Source: Cyclobacterium lianum (GTDB lineage: Bacteria; Bacteroidota; Bacteroidia; Cytophagales; Cyclobacteriaceae). Taken from it: a DNA stretch of 64,000 nt. Where the stretch lies: assembly GCF_900143075.1 (NCBI RefSeq), contig NZ_FRCY01000009.1, positions 62,001 to 126,000 of the forward strand, in the 5' to 3' direction. Made by a program: the position numbers and the translations under genes. Below the pieces are notes generated by a model that saw only the letters and a list, made by a program, of their open reading frames with translations, did not search any database and was not told where the DNA came from. How positions within the stretch are numbered: the first letter of the stretch is position 1; each line of letters begins with the position of its first letter. Positions 49,507 through 61,989 of the stretch are shown one piece after another.

Positions 49507-50280
49507 ATGATACAGTTTAAGACTGAAGAGGAAATTGAAATCATAAAAGAAAGTGCGCTGATCCTTGGAAAGGCGCATGGCGAGGTAGCCAAACATGTAA
49601 AGGAAGGAGTAAAGACTGCTTCTTTAGATAAAATTGCTGAAGAATATATCCGTGATCACCAGGGAATCCCCTCATTCAAGGGATACAATGGTTTTCCGGC
49701 ATCACTGTGTATTTCCGTAAACGAAGTGGTCGTTCATGGATTTCCCAGTCAGTATGAATTGAAAGATGGCGATATAATCTCAATAGATTGTGGAGTCTTT
49801 CACCGAGGTTTTCATAGCGATTCCGCTTATACTTACCCTGTTGGTGAAGTTTCTCCCAAAGTTATTGCATTACTTAAGGCTACCAGGGAATCCCTGTATG
49901 TAGGGATCGAAAAGGCCGTTTTCGGTAATCGTGTAGGCGATATCGGTAATGGTATTCAGAAATTTGTTGAGGCAAAGGGTTACACGGTAGTCAGAGAGCT
50001 TGTTGGTCACGGTGTTGGTAAGCAACTCCACGAGCCACCTGAAGTACCCAATTGGGGTAAACGAGGTAGTGGAGCAAAACTGAAAGAAGGGATGGTCCTG
50101 GCTATTGAGCCTATGGTTAACCTGGGCACGCGAAACGTGGTTCAGGAAAGAGATGGCTGGACTATCAGAACTGCAGACCGCAAGCCATCAGCTCATTATG
50201 AACATACGGTGGCCATATTTGAGGACCGAACGGAGGTTTTGACAACGCATCAGTACATAGAAGAGAATTTTAAATTTTAA
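49507..50280 (+). CDS. map: Type I methionine aminopeptidase
   Basis: 257 residues. It removes the initiator methionine from nascent proteins. All five metal ligands are in place: Asp94, Asp105, His168, Glu201 and Glu232. The substrate-side motif is [19 protein letters not shown]. It sits between secY and infA, a common bacterial arrangement. Confidence 0.97.
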   Translation: MIQFKTEEEIEIIKESALILGKAHGEVAKHVKEGVKTASLDKIAEEYIRDHQGIPSFKGYNGFPASLCISVNEVVVHGFPSQYELKDGDIISIDCGVFHRGFHSDSAYTYPVGEVSPKVIALLKATRESLYVGIEKAVFGNRVGDIGNGIQKFVEAKGYTVVRELVGHGVGKQLHEPPEVPNWGKRGSGAKLKEGMVLAIEPMVNLGTRNVVQERDGWTIRTADRKPSAHYEHTVAIFEDRTEVLTTHQYIEENFKF

Positions 50281-50282
50281 TT

Positions 50283-50501
50283 ATGGCGAAACAGGCATCA
50301 ATAGAGCAGGACGGTACCATAGTAGAAGCATTGTCCAATGCAATGTTTAAGGTAGAGCTCGAAAATGGTCATCAACTTATCGCTCATATTTCCGGGAAAA
50401 TGCGGATGAACTATATAAAGATTCTGCCCGGAGACAAGGTGAAGCTGGAAATGTCCCCTTATGACCTGTCCAAAGGACGGATCGTTTACCGGTACAAGTA
50501 A
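50283..50501 (+). CDS. infA: Translation initiation factor IF-1
   Basis: 72 residues, a single S1/OB fold. [40 protein letters not shown] and [15 protein letters not shown] match the family. It begins 2 bases after map and is followed by a 161-base gap before rpmJ. Confidence 0.98.
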   Translation: MAKQASIEQDGTIVEALSNAMFKVELENGHQLIAHISGKMRMNYIKILPGDKVKLEMSPYDLSKGRIVYRYK

Positions 50502-50662
50502 AAAAGGTGAGACCATTTGATTTAAAGACTGAGCCAAGGGTTGGGTTTAAAAATATTTTCAGTCGGGGAGGAAAACAAGGGGATGAATCATCGCCGATCG
50601 CCTGTCACTGACGAGTATCTCCGGCAAAATGGGTAACGGAATTAAGAAAACGTATAAAAAAC

Positions 50663-50779
50663 ATGAAAGTTAAAGCATCTATTAAAAAAAGAAGTGTTGA
50701 CTGTAAGGTGATCCGCAGAAAGGGAAAGCTTTACGTGATCAACAAGAAGAATCCTAAGTTTAAACAAAGACAAGGTTAA
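50663..50779 (+). CDS. rpmJ: 50S ribosomal protein L36 (zinc-free form)
   Basis: 38 residues, too short for most ORF lists. It begins [20 protein letters not shown] and ends NPKFKQRQG, the unmistakable L36 pattern. Three of the four zinc ligands of the usual form are replaced (Ser, Asn and Phe), leaving one Cys, so this is the C-minus type. It stops 5 bases before rpsM. Confidence 0.96.
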   Translation: MKVKASIKKRSVDCKVIRRKGKLYVINKKNPKFKQRQG

Positions 50780-50784
50780 GTACT

Positions 50785-51162
50785 ATGGCTAGAATTGCAG
50801 GTGTCGATATACCGGACAACAAACGTGGTGAAATAGGCCTTACTTATATTTTTGGTATTGGCAGAAGCACTGCCAGGGCCATTTTGAATAAGGCTGGTAT
50901 TTCTCTGGACAAAAAGGCCGGAGAATGGGATGATGATGAATCTACAGCTATCAGAAATATCATCGCTGAAGAGCACAAGACAGAGGGCGTGCTCAAATCT
51001 GAGGTACAGTTGAGTATTAAAAGACTCATGGATATTGGTTGTTACAGGGGTTTAAGGCACAGAAAAGGATTGCCTGTCCGCGGTCAGAAAACCAAGAATA
51101 ACGCCAGAACCAGAAAAGGTAAGAGGAAGACTGTTGCCAATAAGAAGAAAGCGACTAAATAA
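50785..51162 (+). CDS. rpsM: 30S ribosomal protein S13
   Basis: 125 residues. It forms bridges to L5 and contacts P-site t[36 protein letters not shown] and [20 protein letters not shown] are conserved, with a basic tail. Confidence 0.98.
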   Translation: MARIAGVDIPDNKRGEIGLTYIFGIGRSTARAILNKAGISLDKKAGEWDDDESTAIRNIIAEEHKTEGVLKSEVQLSIKRLMDIGCYRGLRHRKGLPVRGQKTKNNARTRKGKRKTVANKKKATK

Positions 51163-51177
51163 ATCCTGACATAGATT

Positions 51178-51576
51178 ATGGCTCAGAAAAGAAACGAAAA
51201 GACAAAAGCTAAAAAGCGGGTTGTTAAGGTTGAAGCAGTGGGACAAGCCCACATCAAAGCTTCTTTCAACAATATCATTATCTCAATTACCAACAATTCC
51301 GGTCAGGTGATTTCCTGGGCGTCTGCTGGTAAAATGGGATTCAGGGGTTCTAAAAAGAATACGCCTTATGCTGCTCAGATGGCTGCTCAAAACTGCGGAC
51401 AAGTAGCCTATGACCTGGGTTTGAGAAAGATCGAGGTATTTGTGAAAGGTCCGGGAGCAGGCAGAGAATCTGCTATCAGAACCCTCCAGAATGTGGGTTT
51501 GGATGTAACGACCATTACCGATGTTACACCATTACCGCACAATGGTTGTCGTCCTCCCAAACGCAGAAGAGTTTAA
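51178..51576 (+). CDS. rpsK: 30S ribosomal protein S11
   Basis: 132 residues. It lines the mRNA exit at the platform. [40 protein letters not shown] and the end [19 protein letters not shown] are standard. Confidence 0.98.
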   Translation: MAQKRNEKTKAKKRVVKVEAVGQAHIKASFNNIIISITNNSGQVISWASAGKMGFRGSKKNTPYAAQMAAQNCGQVAYDLGLRKIEVFVKGPGAGRESAIRTLQNVGLDVTTITDVTPLPHNGCRPPKRRRV

Positions 51577-51593
51577 TTTAAAGAAAAATAAGC

Positions 51594-52199
51594 ATGGCTA
51601 GATATAGAGGTCCAAAAGCAAAAATTGCCAGAAAATTTGGCGAGCCCATAGAAGGGCAAAGCAAAGTGCTTCAGAAGAAAAATTATCCTCCTGGAATGCA
51701 CGGTAGGGGCAGAAGGAAAAAGCAGTCTGAATTTGCCATCCAGTTGATGGAAAAGCAAAAAGCCAAGTATATCTATGGCGTTTTGGAAAGGCAATTTGCC
51801 AAGATGTTTAACATTGCTTCCAGGAAGAAAGGTGTTACCGGTGAAAATCTGTTGCAACTTTTGGAAGGCAGATTGGACAATACTGTTTTCCGTTTGGGTA
51901 TCGCTCCTACCAGAAGAGGAGCGAGACAATTGGTTTCACACAAACATATTCTTGTAAATGGGAATGTGGTCAACATCCCGTCTTTTCTGTTGAAGCCCGG
52001 TGATGTGGTAGCTGTAAGAGAGAAATCAAAATCACTGGAAGCGATTACCGAAAGTCTTAGAGGAAGAGGAACAACCAGGTACAGTTGGTTGGAGTGGGAC
52101 AATGGTTCCCTGAGCGGAAAGTTTGTTAGTGTTCCCCTAAGGGAAGATATCCCGGAGAACATAAAAGAGCAACTGATCGTCGAACTGTACTCTAAGTAA
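51594..52199 (+). CDS. rpsD: 30S ribosomal protein S4
   Basis: 201 residues. It nucleates 30S assembly and in E. coli represses the alpha operon. The S4 domain ([40 protein letters not shown]) and the N-terminal part lacking zinc cysteines are seen. Confidence 0.98.
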   Translation: MARYRGPKAKIARKFGEPIEGQSKVLQKKNYPPGMHGRGRRKKQSEFAIQLMEKQKAKYIYGVLERQFAKMFNIASRKKGVTGENLLQLLEGRLDNTVFRLGIAPTRRGARQLVSHKHILVNGNVVNIPSFLLKPGDVVAVREKSKSLEAITESLRGRGTTRYSWLEWDNGSLSGKFVSVPLREDIPENIKEQLIVELYSK

Positions 52200-52231
52200 T
52201 CATATTCATTCCTAAAAAAAGAATTAAAGAT

Positions 52232-53221
52232 ATGTCCATATTAGCATTTCAAATGCCAGAGAAGGTGGTAATGGAAAAGGCAGACGATTTTCATGGTCTG
52301 TTTACCTTCAAACCACTTGAAAAAGGATACGGGGTAACCATTGGAAACGCCCTCAGAAGGATTCTTTTGTCTTCACTGGAGGGATATGCCATTACCACGG
52401 TAAAATTGCCTGGTGTGGTGCATGAATTTTCCAGTATAGAAGGAGTGGTCGAAGACGTTACTGACATCATCCTGAACCTCAAGCAGGTCAGATTCAAGAA
52501 AATCCATGATGCCATCGACAACAAAATTTCCGTAGAGGTAAAGAACAAGGATGTTTTTACCGCTGGTGATATTGCCAAATTTACCACCTCATTTGAAATT
52601 TTGAATCCTGAATTGGTCATATGTCATCTGGACGATTCCAAATCGTTGGAGGTGGAGCTTAGTGTTGATAAGGGCAGAGGGTACCTTCCTGCGGAAGAGT
52701 CCAAGCCAAAAGAGCAACTCTACGGTACGATTTCTGTTGATGCGATTTTTACACCCATCAAAAACGTTAAATACAGAATTGAAAATACCCGTGTAGAACA
52801 AAAGACCGATTATGAGCAACTCATCATGGAGGTCAGCACGGATGGGTCTATTCATCCTGAAAAAGCCTTGCAGGAATCTGCCAAGATTCTGATCCAGCAT
52901 TTCATGCTGTTTTCGGACCAGACCATGGTGATCGATGCACCTGGCAGCGGGGCAATCGAACCCATAGACGAGGAGTATCTTCACATGAGAAAATTGTTGA
53001 AGACTTCCCTCAGTGACCTGGATCTTTCTGTAAGGGCCTACAATTGCCTCAAAGCGGCAGATGTAAAAACCCTGGGTGATCTGGCCAAACTGGAGATTTC
53101 CGACATGATGAAATTCAGAAACTTTGGAAAGAAGTCCCTGGCAGAATTGGAGCAATTGATCCAGGAAAAAGGCCTCACTTTTGGTATGGATCTTTCTAAG
53201 TATAAACTTGATGAAGAATAA
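52232..53221 (+). CDS. rpoA: DNA-directed RNA polymerase subunit alpha
   Basis: 329 residues. The N-terminal dimerisation domain ([39 protein letters not shown]) and the C-terminal DNA-binding domain ([38 protein letters not shown]) are joined by a flexible linker. It sits between rpsD and rplQ, as usual. Confidence 0.98.
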   Translation: MSILAFQMPEKVVMEKADDFHGLFTFKPLEKGYGVTIGNALRRILLSSLEGYAITTVKLPGVVHEFSSIEGVVEDVTDIILNLKQVRFKKIHDAIDNKISVEVKNKDVFTAGDIAKFTTSFEILNPELVICHLDDSKSLEVELSVDKGRGYLPAEESKPKEQLYGTISVDAIFTPIKNVKYRIENTRVEQKTDYEQLIMEVSTDGSIHPEKALQESAKILIQHFMLFSDQTMVIDAPGSGAIEPIDEEYLHMRKLLKTSLSDLDLSVRAYNCLKAADVKTLGDLAKLEISDMMKFRNFGKKSLAELEQLIQEKGLTFGMDLSKYKLDEE

Positions 53222-53226
53222 TTAAA

Positions 53227-53859
53227 ATGAGACACGGTAAAAAATTTAACCATTTAGGTAGAACCGCCTCGCACAGAAAGGCCATGCTTTCAAATATGGC
53301 CATGTCTCTCCTGGAACACAAGCGGATCACTACTACCCTCGCCAAAGCCAAGGAGCTGAGGAAATATATCGAACCTTTGATCACCAAGGCCAAAGAAGAT
53401 ACCACCCACAACAGAAGGGTAGCGTTTGGATATCTGAAGAATAAAGAAGCCATCAAAATCCTTTTTGGTGAAGTAGTGGAGAAAATCGGGAACCGACCCG
53501 GTGGCTACACGCGGATCATCAAGACAGGCTTCAGACTCGGAGACAATGCGGAAATGTGTATCATTGAGTTGGTAGATTACAATGAATTGTTGCTGAAAGA
53601 AGATCAGCCTGTCAAAAAATCCGGCCGCAGAAGAAGCAGGAGAGGTTCTGGAAAAGGTAGTGATTCGGCTAATGTACCTGTAGCTGAAGAAGTTAAAGAA
53701 GAAGAAAAGCCAAAGTCGGGTAAAAAGGCAAAGGATACTGAAGAAGCTAAGGCTTCCGAAGATGCAGAAAAGAAGCCTGCAGATAGTGCGCCCGAGTCAC
53801 CTGAAGCTTCGGCTGAGGAGGATTCAGACAAGAAAGATGAAGACAAAAAGTCTGAGTAA
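53227..53859 (+). CDS. rplQ: 50S ribosomal protein L17 with long charged C-terminal tail
   Basis: 210 residues. The first 120 are a normal L17 ([59 protein letters not shown]). About 85 further residues follow, first basic (RRRSRRG) and then rich in Glu, Lys, Ala, Asp and Pro. This tail is likely disordered; its function is unknown. The gene closes the alpha cluster and precedes a terminator. Confidence 0.97.
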   Translation: MRHGKKFNHLGRTASHRKAMLSNMAMSLLEHKRITTTLAKAKELRKYIEPLITKAKEDTTHNRRVAFGYLKNKEAIKILFGEVVEKIGNRPGGYTRIIKTGFRLGDNAEMCIIELVDYNELLLKEDQPVKKSGRRRSRRGSGKGSDSANVPVAEEVKEEEKPKSGKKAKDTEEAKASEDAEKKPADSAPESPEASAEEDSDKKDEDKKSE

Positions 53860-53887
53860 TCTATGGTTTATCGGATAAATAGAATTT

Positions 53888-53917
53888 GGGATTGAGCAAT
53901 TGTTCAATCCCTTTTTT
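53888..53917 (+). terminator. Terminator at the end of the ribosomal protein cluster
   Basis: GGGATTGA pairs with TCAATCCC around an eight-base loop and is followed by six T, 28 bases after the rplQ stop. Confidence 0.88.
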
Positions 53918-53962
53918 ATGCCCTTTTATTTAAATGCTTTCTACTACTTATGATAAATTTCT

Positions 53963-53970
53963 TAAATTTG
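53963..53970 (+). promoter_or_regulatory. Promoter -7 box for carA
   Basis: TAAATTTG, an exact TAnnTTTG match, 16 bases before the carA start. No TTG is seen at ideal -33 spacing. Confidence 0.55.
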
Positions 53971-53986
53971 CCTATCAAAAATTGAT

Positions 53987-56376
<2,390 letters not shown>

Positions 56377-56432
56377 AGGAAAAAGACTTTCTTTGGGTAA
56401 TGTACCCATAGAAAAGAATGAAATCAAATCAG

Positions 56433-56479
56433 AAAAACCCTTTTAGAGCCTTTGGCTTTGAGTGGGTTTTTCTTTTTTT
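56433..56479 (+). terminator. Terminator after eno
   Basis: AAAAACCC pairs with GGGTTTTT, with an inner AGCC/GGCT stem, followed by a T-rich tail (TCTTTTTTT). It begins 56 bases after the eno stop. Confidence 0.75.
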
Positions 56480-56685
56480 ATTCCACTGTTAAAATTTTGA
56501 TAAACACCCTCCCGATCTCTCCTTAGAGCAGCATGATTTTAACCGTTCACGTTAGTAATGGCCTGGGTTTGGATTTTCCGTAACTGAGGAAATGCCTCCC
56601 CTTATGTCAGGCAGGGCGATAAACACCTCCCGGTACAATTGGTTTTTGTTTGCCGTATTCTTAGGTTTATTGAAATATTGCTACA

Positions 56686-57909
56686 ATGAAAATGAGATCG
56701 TTCTGTATCCTCGGTGTTTTTCTTCTTTTGCTGGGAACAACGGCTGCCTTTCCTTCAGAAGCCCAGAGGATCATGGTAGAAGGAAGGGTAGTGGACGAGG
56801 AAACAGATTTACCTCTGCCTTTTGTTACAGTATTTGTAAACAATACTGCGGGAGGCACTGTGGCCGATGAAAACGGACATTTTGAGCTGGAAATGGACGC
56901 AGGTCATTATGAACTCGTCTTGTCTCTGGTAGGTTACGAAAGTCTCATTTTTTCGGCAGATTTCTCTGATAAGTCACCTCGATTTCTATTTAAGATGGCA
57001 CAACGGCCAATTGACCTCAACGAGCTCCTGGTGGATGGGGAAAGAAGCCCGGAATGGTATGAAAATCTGAGGACCTTCGAATACCATTTTTTAGGTAGTA
57101 GTCAGTTTGCTGCGAGCTGCAAGATCCTCAATCCGGAGGTATTGATTATAGACTTTGATCAAAAGGTATTGAAAGTACACAGCATTGACTTTTTAACGAT
57201 AGAAAACCATGCCCTGGGATACCGTATCAATTATCTTTTGACTTCTTTTGAATTGGATACGGACAAAAGGACATTTCACTTTTCCGGGTACCCCCGGTAT
57301 TCGCAAATGGAGGGTGGAAAAATGAAACAGCGCCGCTGGGAAAAAAACCGGATGACTGCCTATCAGGGCTCCTGGTTGCATTTTAGACATAGCTTGCTGA
57401 AAGGTTCCTTAGCTCAGGAAGGCTTCGAAGTCAGAAGAATGAAGCTGATCCCCAATCCGGACAGGCCATCAGACAGGAGGATTCTGGAGGCAAAGGGACA
57501 ACTTAAAATCGTAGAAGAGATGCCCCATAGCCCGTTTAGGGACTCGCTCCTGGCGATTGTCAGAAAGCAATCTCTTCCCAAAACAGTAGAATTGGTTTCG
57601 CCGGATACCTTGCAAAAATCGGCCTACAGCCAGGTCCTAGATGGGGAGGGGACCTTGCAACTGGAATTTGAAGATTTTTTGCAAATCACGTATACAAAAG
57701 GGAGGTTGAGCAGAGAGTTTGTGGATTCGTTTGCACCTGGTGAAGCACCCAGGTCACCTTATCCGGTTTCTCTGTTGAGTCAGACGGCTCCTGTGAAGAT
57801 ATATCCGACAGGATTGGAAGATCCTGCCCTTAAGTTGTTTGTGGAAGGATATTGGAGTTGGCAGAGAATGGGGGATGCCGTACCGATTGATTTTGAATTA
57901 CCAGAATAG
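56686..57909 (+). CDS. Exported protein with carboxypeptidase-regulatory-like domain
   Basis: 407 residues. A signal peptide (about 1-26, FLLLLGTTAAFPSEA) is followed by a beta-sandwich CarboxypepD_reg-like domain (MVEGRVVDEETDLPLPFVTV, GGTVADENGHFEL, LSLVGYESLIF; about 29-105). The remaining 300 residues are unrecognised and rich in beta strands; the like is common as a hypothetical protein in Bacteroidota. No TonB plug or barrel follows, so it is not a transporter. It lies between eno and a FtsB-like gene. The 300-base gap before it holds the eno terminator and no gene. Confidence 0.85.
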   Translation: MKMRSFCILGVFLLLLGTTAAFPSEAQRIMVEGRVVDEETDLPLPFVTVFVNNTAGGTVADENGHFELEMDAGHYELVLSLVGYESLIFSADFSDKSPRFLFKMAQRPIDLNELLVDGERSPEWYENLRTFEYHFLGSSQFAASCKILNPEVLIIDFDQKVLKVHSIDFLTIENHALGYRINYLLTSFELDTDKRTFHFSGYPRYSQMEGGKMKQRRWEKNRMTAYQGSWLHFRHSLLKGSLAQEGFEVRRMKLIPNPDRPSDRRILEAKGQLKIVEEMPHSPFRDSLLAIVRKQSLPKTVELVSPDTLQKSAYSQVLDGEGTLQLEFEDFLQITYTKGRLSREFVDSFAPGEAPRSPYPVSLLSQTAPVKIYPTGLEDPALKLFVEGYWSWQRMGDAVPIDFELPE

Positions 57910-57983
57910 TGCCAGCAACGGAACACTGTTTTTGGATGGTTGTCGATAGTTTTCCTATATTTGGAAAAACATACAGTAAGGAA

Positions 57984-58271
57984 ATGGCCAAATACATCAG
58001 GTATACCAAAAACTTCTACTTCGTATTTACCGTTTTATTCATCATATGGATGGTTTTTATTGACAGCAATGATATCATCAGCCATATTAAACTCCGGTCA
58101 AAGCTGAATGATCTGGAAGATCAGAAGGAATTTTACCAGGAGCGAAAGGAAAAAATACAGGCTGAAAGAGAAGAATTGCTAAGCAATTATGAGTTGCTGG
58201 AAAAGTTTGCGCGGGAGCGCTATTTGATGAAACGGAAAACGGAAGACCTGTATGTTATTGTGGAAGAATGA
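57984..58271 (+). CDS. Septum formation initiator family protein (FtsB/DivIC-like)
   Basis: 95 residues from the ATG at 57984; the frame is open from an earlier GTG but that part lacks family features. A short cytosolic start is followed by one membrane helix (NFYFVFTVLFIIWMVFID) and a coiled coil (LRSKLNDLEDQKEFYQERKE, KIQAEREELLSNYELLEKFA). The end has the FtsB/DivIC pattern [16 protein letters not shown]. It would act in the divisome with FtsL and FtsQ. It overlaps the next gene by 20 bases. Confidence 0.88.
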   Translation: MAKYIRYTKNFYFVFTVLFIIWMVFIDSNDIISHIKLRSKLNDLEDQKEFYQERKEKIQAEREELLSNYELLEKFARERYLMKRKTEDLYVIVEE

Positions 58272-58827
58272 TTTTTGGTTTAAAGCAGCAGCAAGTATGC
58301 TGCTCCTGTTTTTTTTATCCCTGACCACTAGCTTTGGACAGCGGCAGATCTACCCGGAAGACAATCCCCCGTTAAAGGAACGCATGTATTTTGGTGGAAA
58401 CGGAAGTCTTCAATTTGGCACCATCACCTTTGTCGAAATATCCCCTTTGGCTGGCGTGATGATTACTGAGCGGTATTCTGCAGGCCTGGGAGCTACCTAT
58501 CAGTATCTGAATAACCGGTTTTACCAGAATGGAGATGCCCATATTTATGGAGGGCGGCTATTTAACAGGTTTAATGTATTGCCCAGGATTTTTCTGCATG
58601 CAGAGTACGAAGCCTTGAACGTAGAGGTGGCCAATCCCATTCCAAATACCAATGATGTAGTCTTCACCAGAGATTGGGTTCCCGGTTTATTTGGAGGAGC
58701 CGGCTATTTTACCCCATTTGGAGAAAGAGGTGGGATGAACTTTATGCTGTTGTATAACTTTAGCTACGACAACAGAAGATCCCCCTATAATGAACCATAT
58801 GTCATCAGAGTGGGTTTTGTATTTTAA
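58252..58827 (+). CDS. Putative small outer-membrane beta-barrel protein
   Basis: 191 residues. A signal peptide is likely ([18 protein letters not shown]; cleavage near residue 30). The rest alternates short beta strands with turns ([56 protein letters not shown] in part). It ends in a Phe (YVIRVGFVF), as do many outer-membrane barrels. No family assigned. It overlaps the FtsB-like gene and precedes cysE by 14 bases. Confidence 0.75.
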   Translation: MLLWKNDFWFKAAASMLLLFFLSLTTSFGQRQIYPEDNPPLKERMYFGGNGSLQFGTITFVEISPLAGVMITERYSAGLGATYQYLNNRFYQNGDAHIYGGRLFNRFNVLPRIFLHAEYEALNVEVANPIPNTNDVVFTRDWVPGLFGGAGYFTPFGERGGMNFMLLYNFSYDNRRSPYNEPYVIRVGFVF

Positions 58828-58841
58828 AGTTACAGTCAAGC

Positions 58842-59678
58842 ATGGATTCATTCATAGACCGATTGCACAAAGCCCACAACCACTGCCCGGAATGTCCATC
58901 CCCAAAAGTAATTAATCGCTTTTTTGACGATATCCTGGGTATACTTTTCCCGGAGCATGCCAATGAAATACTCAGAGACCGACAGGCCCTGCAGGCGAAA
59001 TTTTTTCAATTGAGGGAACAACTGCAACAGATACTCAAAAAAAATGAGGCTTTGCATCACGCTGATGGTGCGGCCCTGTCCCATGCATTTTTTGATCGAT
59101 TGGAAAAAGAGGTTTTTGAAAGGGTACACGAAGATCTGCAAGCCATGTTTGATGGGGATCCGGCTGCGAAGTCAAAAACCGAGATCATCCGTTGTTACCC
59201 CGGCTTTTATGCCATTGCTGCCTATCGCATAGCCCACTTATTGCACGTGTTGGGTATTGGATTGATTCCCAGAATGATAACGGAATATGCTCATGGCAAA
59301 ACCGGTGTAGACATACATCCCGGAGCCAAAATCGGACGTCACTTCTGTATAGATCATGCTACAGGGATAGTCATCGGTGAGACCACAATTGTGGGGGACA
59401 GGGTGAAAATTTACCAGGGGGTGACCTTAGGTGCCCTGAGTGTGAACAAGGAAGATGCAGATAAAAAACGACACCCTACCATCGAAGATGATGTAGTCAT
59501 TTATGCCGGAGCTACCATTTTGGGTGGGGATACAGTAATTGGCAAAGGCAGTGTGGTAGGTGGCAATGTATGGTTGACCAAAAGTATTCCTCCAAAAAGT
59601 AAAATTTATTACCAGACAAAAATTTACGATGGGGCTTCAAACCTGACAGACTTTTATGTGCTGAAAAGTGATGCCTGA
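58842..59678 (+). CDS. cysE: Serine O-acetyltransferase
   Basis: 278 residues. It makes O-acetylserine from serine and acetyl-CoA, the first step to cysteine. An N-terminal helical domain is followed by left-handed hexapeptide repeats ([45 protein letters not shown]; then [20 protein letters not shown]). The His of DHATG is the expected catalytic residue. It is 11 bases upstream of cysM, so the two steps are co-expressed. Confidence 0.95.
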   Translation: MDSFIDRLHKAHNHCPECPSPKVINRFFDDILGILFPEHANEILRDRQALQAKFFQLREQLQQILKKNEALHHADGAALSHAFFDRLEKEVFERVHEDLQAMFDGDPAAKSKTEIIRCYPGFYAIAAYRIAHLLHVLGIGLIPRMITEYAHGKTGVDIHPGAKIGRHFCIDHATGIVIGETTIVGDRVKIYQGVTLGALSVNKEDADKKRHPTIEDDVVIYAGATILGGDTVIGKGSVVGGNVWLTKSIPPKSKIYYQTKIYDGASNLTDFYVLKSDA

Positions 59679-59689
59679 AATACCCAGCT

Positions 59690-60568
59690 ATGCAGTTATT
59701 TGAATTAATTGGGAATACCCCTTTAATTGAGCTACAGCGGATTCCAACCAATCCCCGAGTGAAAATTCTTTGTAAACTTGAAGGCCAGAATCCGGGAGGT
59801 TCCGTGAAGGACCGGGCCGCATATTTTATGATTCGTGCCGCACTTGACCGCGGAGATATCGGCCGGGGATCCAAACTGATCGAAGCCACTTCCGGGAATA
59901 CAGGCATTGCACTGGCCATGGTGGCCAATCTTTTGGGAGTTCAAATGACTCTGGTAATGCCTGACAATTCTACCCAAGAGCGGATACAATCCATGGAAGC
60001 TTATGGAGCCAGACTCGTGCTGACCCCTGCAGAGAAAACCATCGAATACTCGAGAACCCTGGCAGAGGAAATGGCAGAAAACGAGGGTTTTCACATGTTG
60101 AACCAATTTGCCAACCCGGACAACTACAGGGCCCATTACGAAACGACCGGCCCTGAAATATACAGGGATACTGACTCAAAAATCACTCATTTTGTTTCAG
60201 CAATGGGTACTACCGGTACTATCATGGGTGTATCCAGGTACCTCAAAGAAAAGAACCCTGACATCCGGATCGTCGGGACACAGCCCACCGATGGTTCAAG
60301 TATCCCGGGCATCAGGAGGTGGTCTCCGGAGTTTTTACCAAAGATTTTTGAGCCTGAACGAGTGGATCAGGTAATCGACGTCAGCGAGGAGCAGGCGACA
60401 GTTATGACCCGTAGAATGGCCAAAGAGGAGGGTATTCTGGCCGGCATGAGTAGTGGAGGGGCGCTTCATGCGGCCATAGAACTTTCGAAAACGCTCGAGG
60501 AAGGACTGATCGTCTGCATTACCTGCGACAGGGGCGACCGCTACCTGAGTTCGAACCTGTTTGGCTGA
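59690..60568 (+). CDS. cysM: Cysteine synthase (CysM type)
   Basis: 292 residues. This PLP enzyme joins O-acetylserine and sulfide (or thiosulfate) to form cysteine. The PLP lysine is Lys40 in NPGGSVKDRAA, the substrate loop EATSGNTGIALA (65-76), and the phosphate-binding glycine loop AMGTTGTIMGV. The end, ITCDRGDRYLSSNLF, resembles CysM rather than CysK. It forms a pair with cysE. Confidence 0.95.
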   Translation: MQLFELIGNTPLIELQRIPTNPRVKILCKLEGQNPGGSVKDRAAYFMIRAALDRGDIGRGSKLIEATSGNTGIALAMVANLLGVQMTLVMPDNSTQERIQSMEAYGARLVLTPAEKTIEYSRTLAEEMAENEGFHMLNQFANPDNYRAHYETTGPEIYRDTDSKITHFVSAMGTTGTIMGVSRYLKEKNPDIRIVGTQPTDGSSIPGIRRWSPEFLPKIFEPERVDQVIDVSEEQATVMTRRMAKEEGILAGMSSGGALHAAIELSKTLEEGLIVCITCDRGDRYLSSNLFG

Positions 60569-60663
60569 TTACCTGGGATCAGAAAGCTGACAAAGTTTTT
60601 AATATTTTTAATTTTTTTCCACGCCTTTTTCGGCAGTGGAAAATATCCCTTATCTTGCCCCGC

Positions 60664-61881
60664 ATGAATGACTACAAAGCAATAGAGGCCCATTGCAGGG
60701 TTAATTCGGCAATTTCCGCCAAAGTATTGGATGAGTTTTTACTTTATTATGCTGCACAGAAAAATAAGCTGGACAGGGAGGCAGATCTACGACTCGGAAC
60801 CTACCGGCACATCACCCAGACTGTAGACAAGAGCTGGTACAATTTGCTGAAATCACAGTATATCATCCACAAGGTGCTGAAGGACGGAGGCCTGATTCAC
60901 AAATACCTATCTCATGTCGCTGTCAAAAACCTGGAGGATGAACAACGCGCCTGGCTTGGAGAGCAGGCTGCCATTCCCTGGCGGTTTAGTTTTTCAAGAG
61001 TTTTGGATAGCCCTCAAGCTGGCTTCTACAATATGGAAGATGTATTTACAGAGGAAAAGTACCTGCTGTATTCTCCGGGCATGGCGGATATATCGAAAGA
61101 TGGAGACATAGAACTTTGGTTTAACCTGATAGCATTCAATGGATCCTGCTGGCAAACCTATGGTCCCCTGGCTGGCTACCGGAGTTTTTCTGCCGATGAC
61201 ATTTTCTTTTATGCAACCGAGGTAAATTCTTCAATTTCGGACGAGGAGGAGTTGATGCAGGACGTGGATAAAAATCCCGTACCTTATATGATGCTCTTCG
61301 GAAGATCTAATTACCCGTTGACCATACATGAGGGGCAGGTGCTGGAACTGGTACTGTCAGAATTAGATGACATTATTTTGAATGAAGCAGATTTAGAAAA
61401 TGAGTTTGAGGTGGACCGCATAGACATGGTATACCGAATCAAATTACCTGGAATGGAAAACAAGCCGCACTTTGCTGCTGCTTATTACGATCAGGAAGCA
61501 AAATTTCTCCAGGTCACAGCCATGACGGAGACAGGATATATGGGATTGGTCAAAGCTTTTAAGAAGCTGGGAGTTTCCGTAGGTGTTCCGGCAGATATCT
61601 ATGTTCGCCCCTCCATGTTGACGGCTGCGCAGGAGATCCTTAAAAAGGAAATCGAACTCATGCCCTATGAATTGCTTTTTGAAGAAGATCTGGACCAGGA
61701 AGATCCTGATGTAGAGATGAAAAAGCTGAATGAGTTGATGGCGCTGGCACTCCCATATATCAATGCTGGAAAGGAACCGGATCTGGAAGCATTGGCCGAT
61801 GAAGTCGGCCTGGATCTGGAAGGCAACAGGGAAGTCATCACTGCTCTATTTGACGATATCAAACAAAAAAGGAAGGGATGA
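60664..61881 (+). CDS. Conserved-looking protein of unknown function
   Basis: 405 residues from the ATG at 60664; an upstream in-frame TTG is less likely. I do not recognise the family. There is no signal peptide or membrane segment. It is acidic, with helical N- and C-terminal parts (IEAHCRVNSAISAKVLDEFL; MKKLNELMALALPYINAG) and a mixed centre (WFNLIAFNGSCWQTYGPLAG; PYMMLFGRSNYPLTIHEGQV). Codon use looks like that of its neighbours. It stands alone between cysM and a sugar isomerase-like gene. Confidence 0.85.
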   Translation: MNDYKAIEAHCRVNSAISAKVLDEFLLYYAAQKNKLDREADLRLGTYRHITQTVDKSWYNLLKSQYIIHKVLKDGGLIHKYLSHVAVKNLEDEQRAWLGEQAAIPWRFSFSRVLDSPQAGFYNMEDVFTEEKYLLYSPGMADISKDGDIELWFNLIAFNGSCWQTYGPLAGYRSFSADDIFFYATEVNSSISDEEELMQDVDKNPVPYMMLFGRSNYPLTIHEGQVLELVLSELDDIILNEADLENEFEVDRIDMVYRIKLPGMENKPHFAAAYYDQEAKFLQVTAMTETGYMGLVKAFKKLGVSVGVPADIYVRPSMLTAAQEILKKEIELMPYELLFEEDLDQEDPDVEMKKLNELMALALPYINAGKEPDLEALADEVGLDLEGNREVITALFDDIKQKRKG

Positions 61882-61989
61882 GCTTCTGATAATGCCATGC
61901 CGACGTTAATTTGAAATAGAGCGGCTGTTTTTGCATCAACTACATCAAAAAAATGCCTATATTACCTTTATAACCTTGCGTGGTCCACA

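Noticed and set aside
56592-56870. A 92-codon frame with a hydrophobic stretch upstream of the regulatory-domain protein
   Set aside because: It overlaps the signal-peptide region of the real gene in another frame and lacks an own downstream domain.
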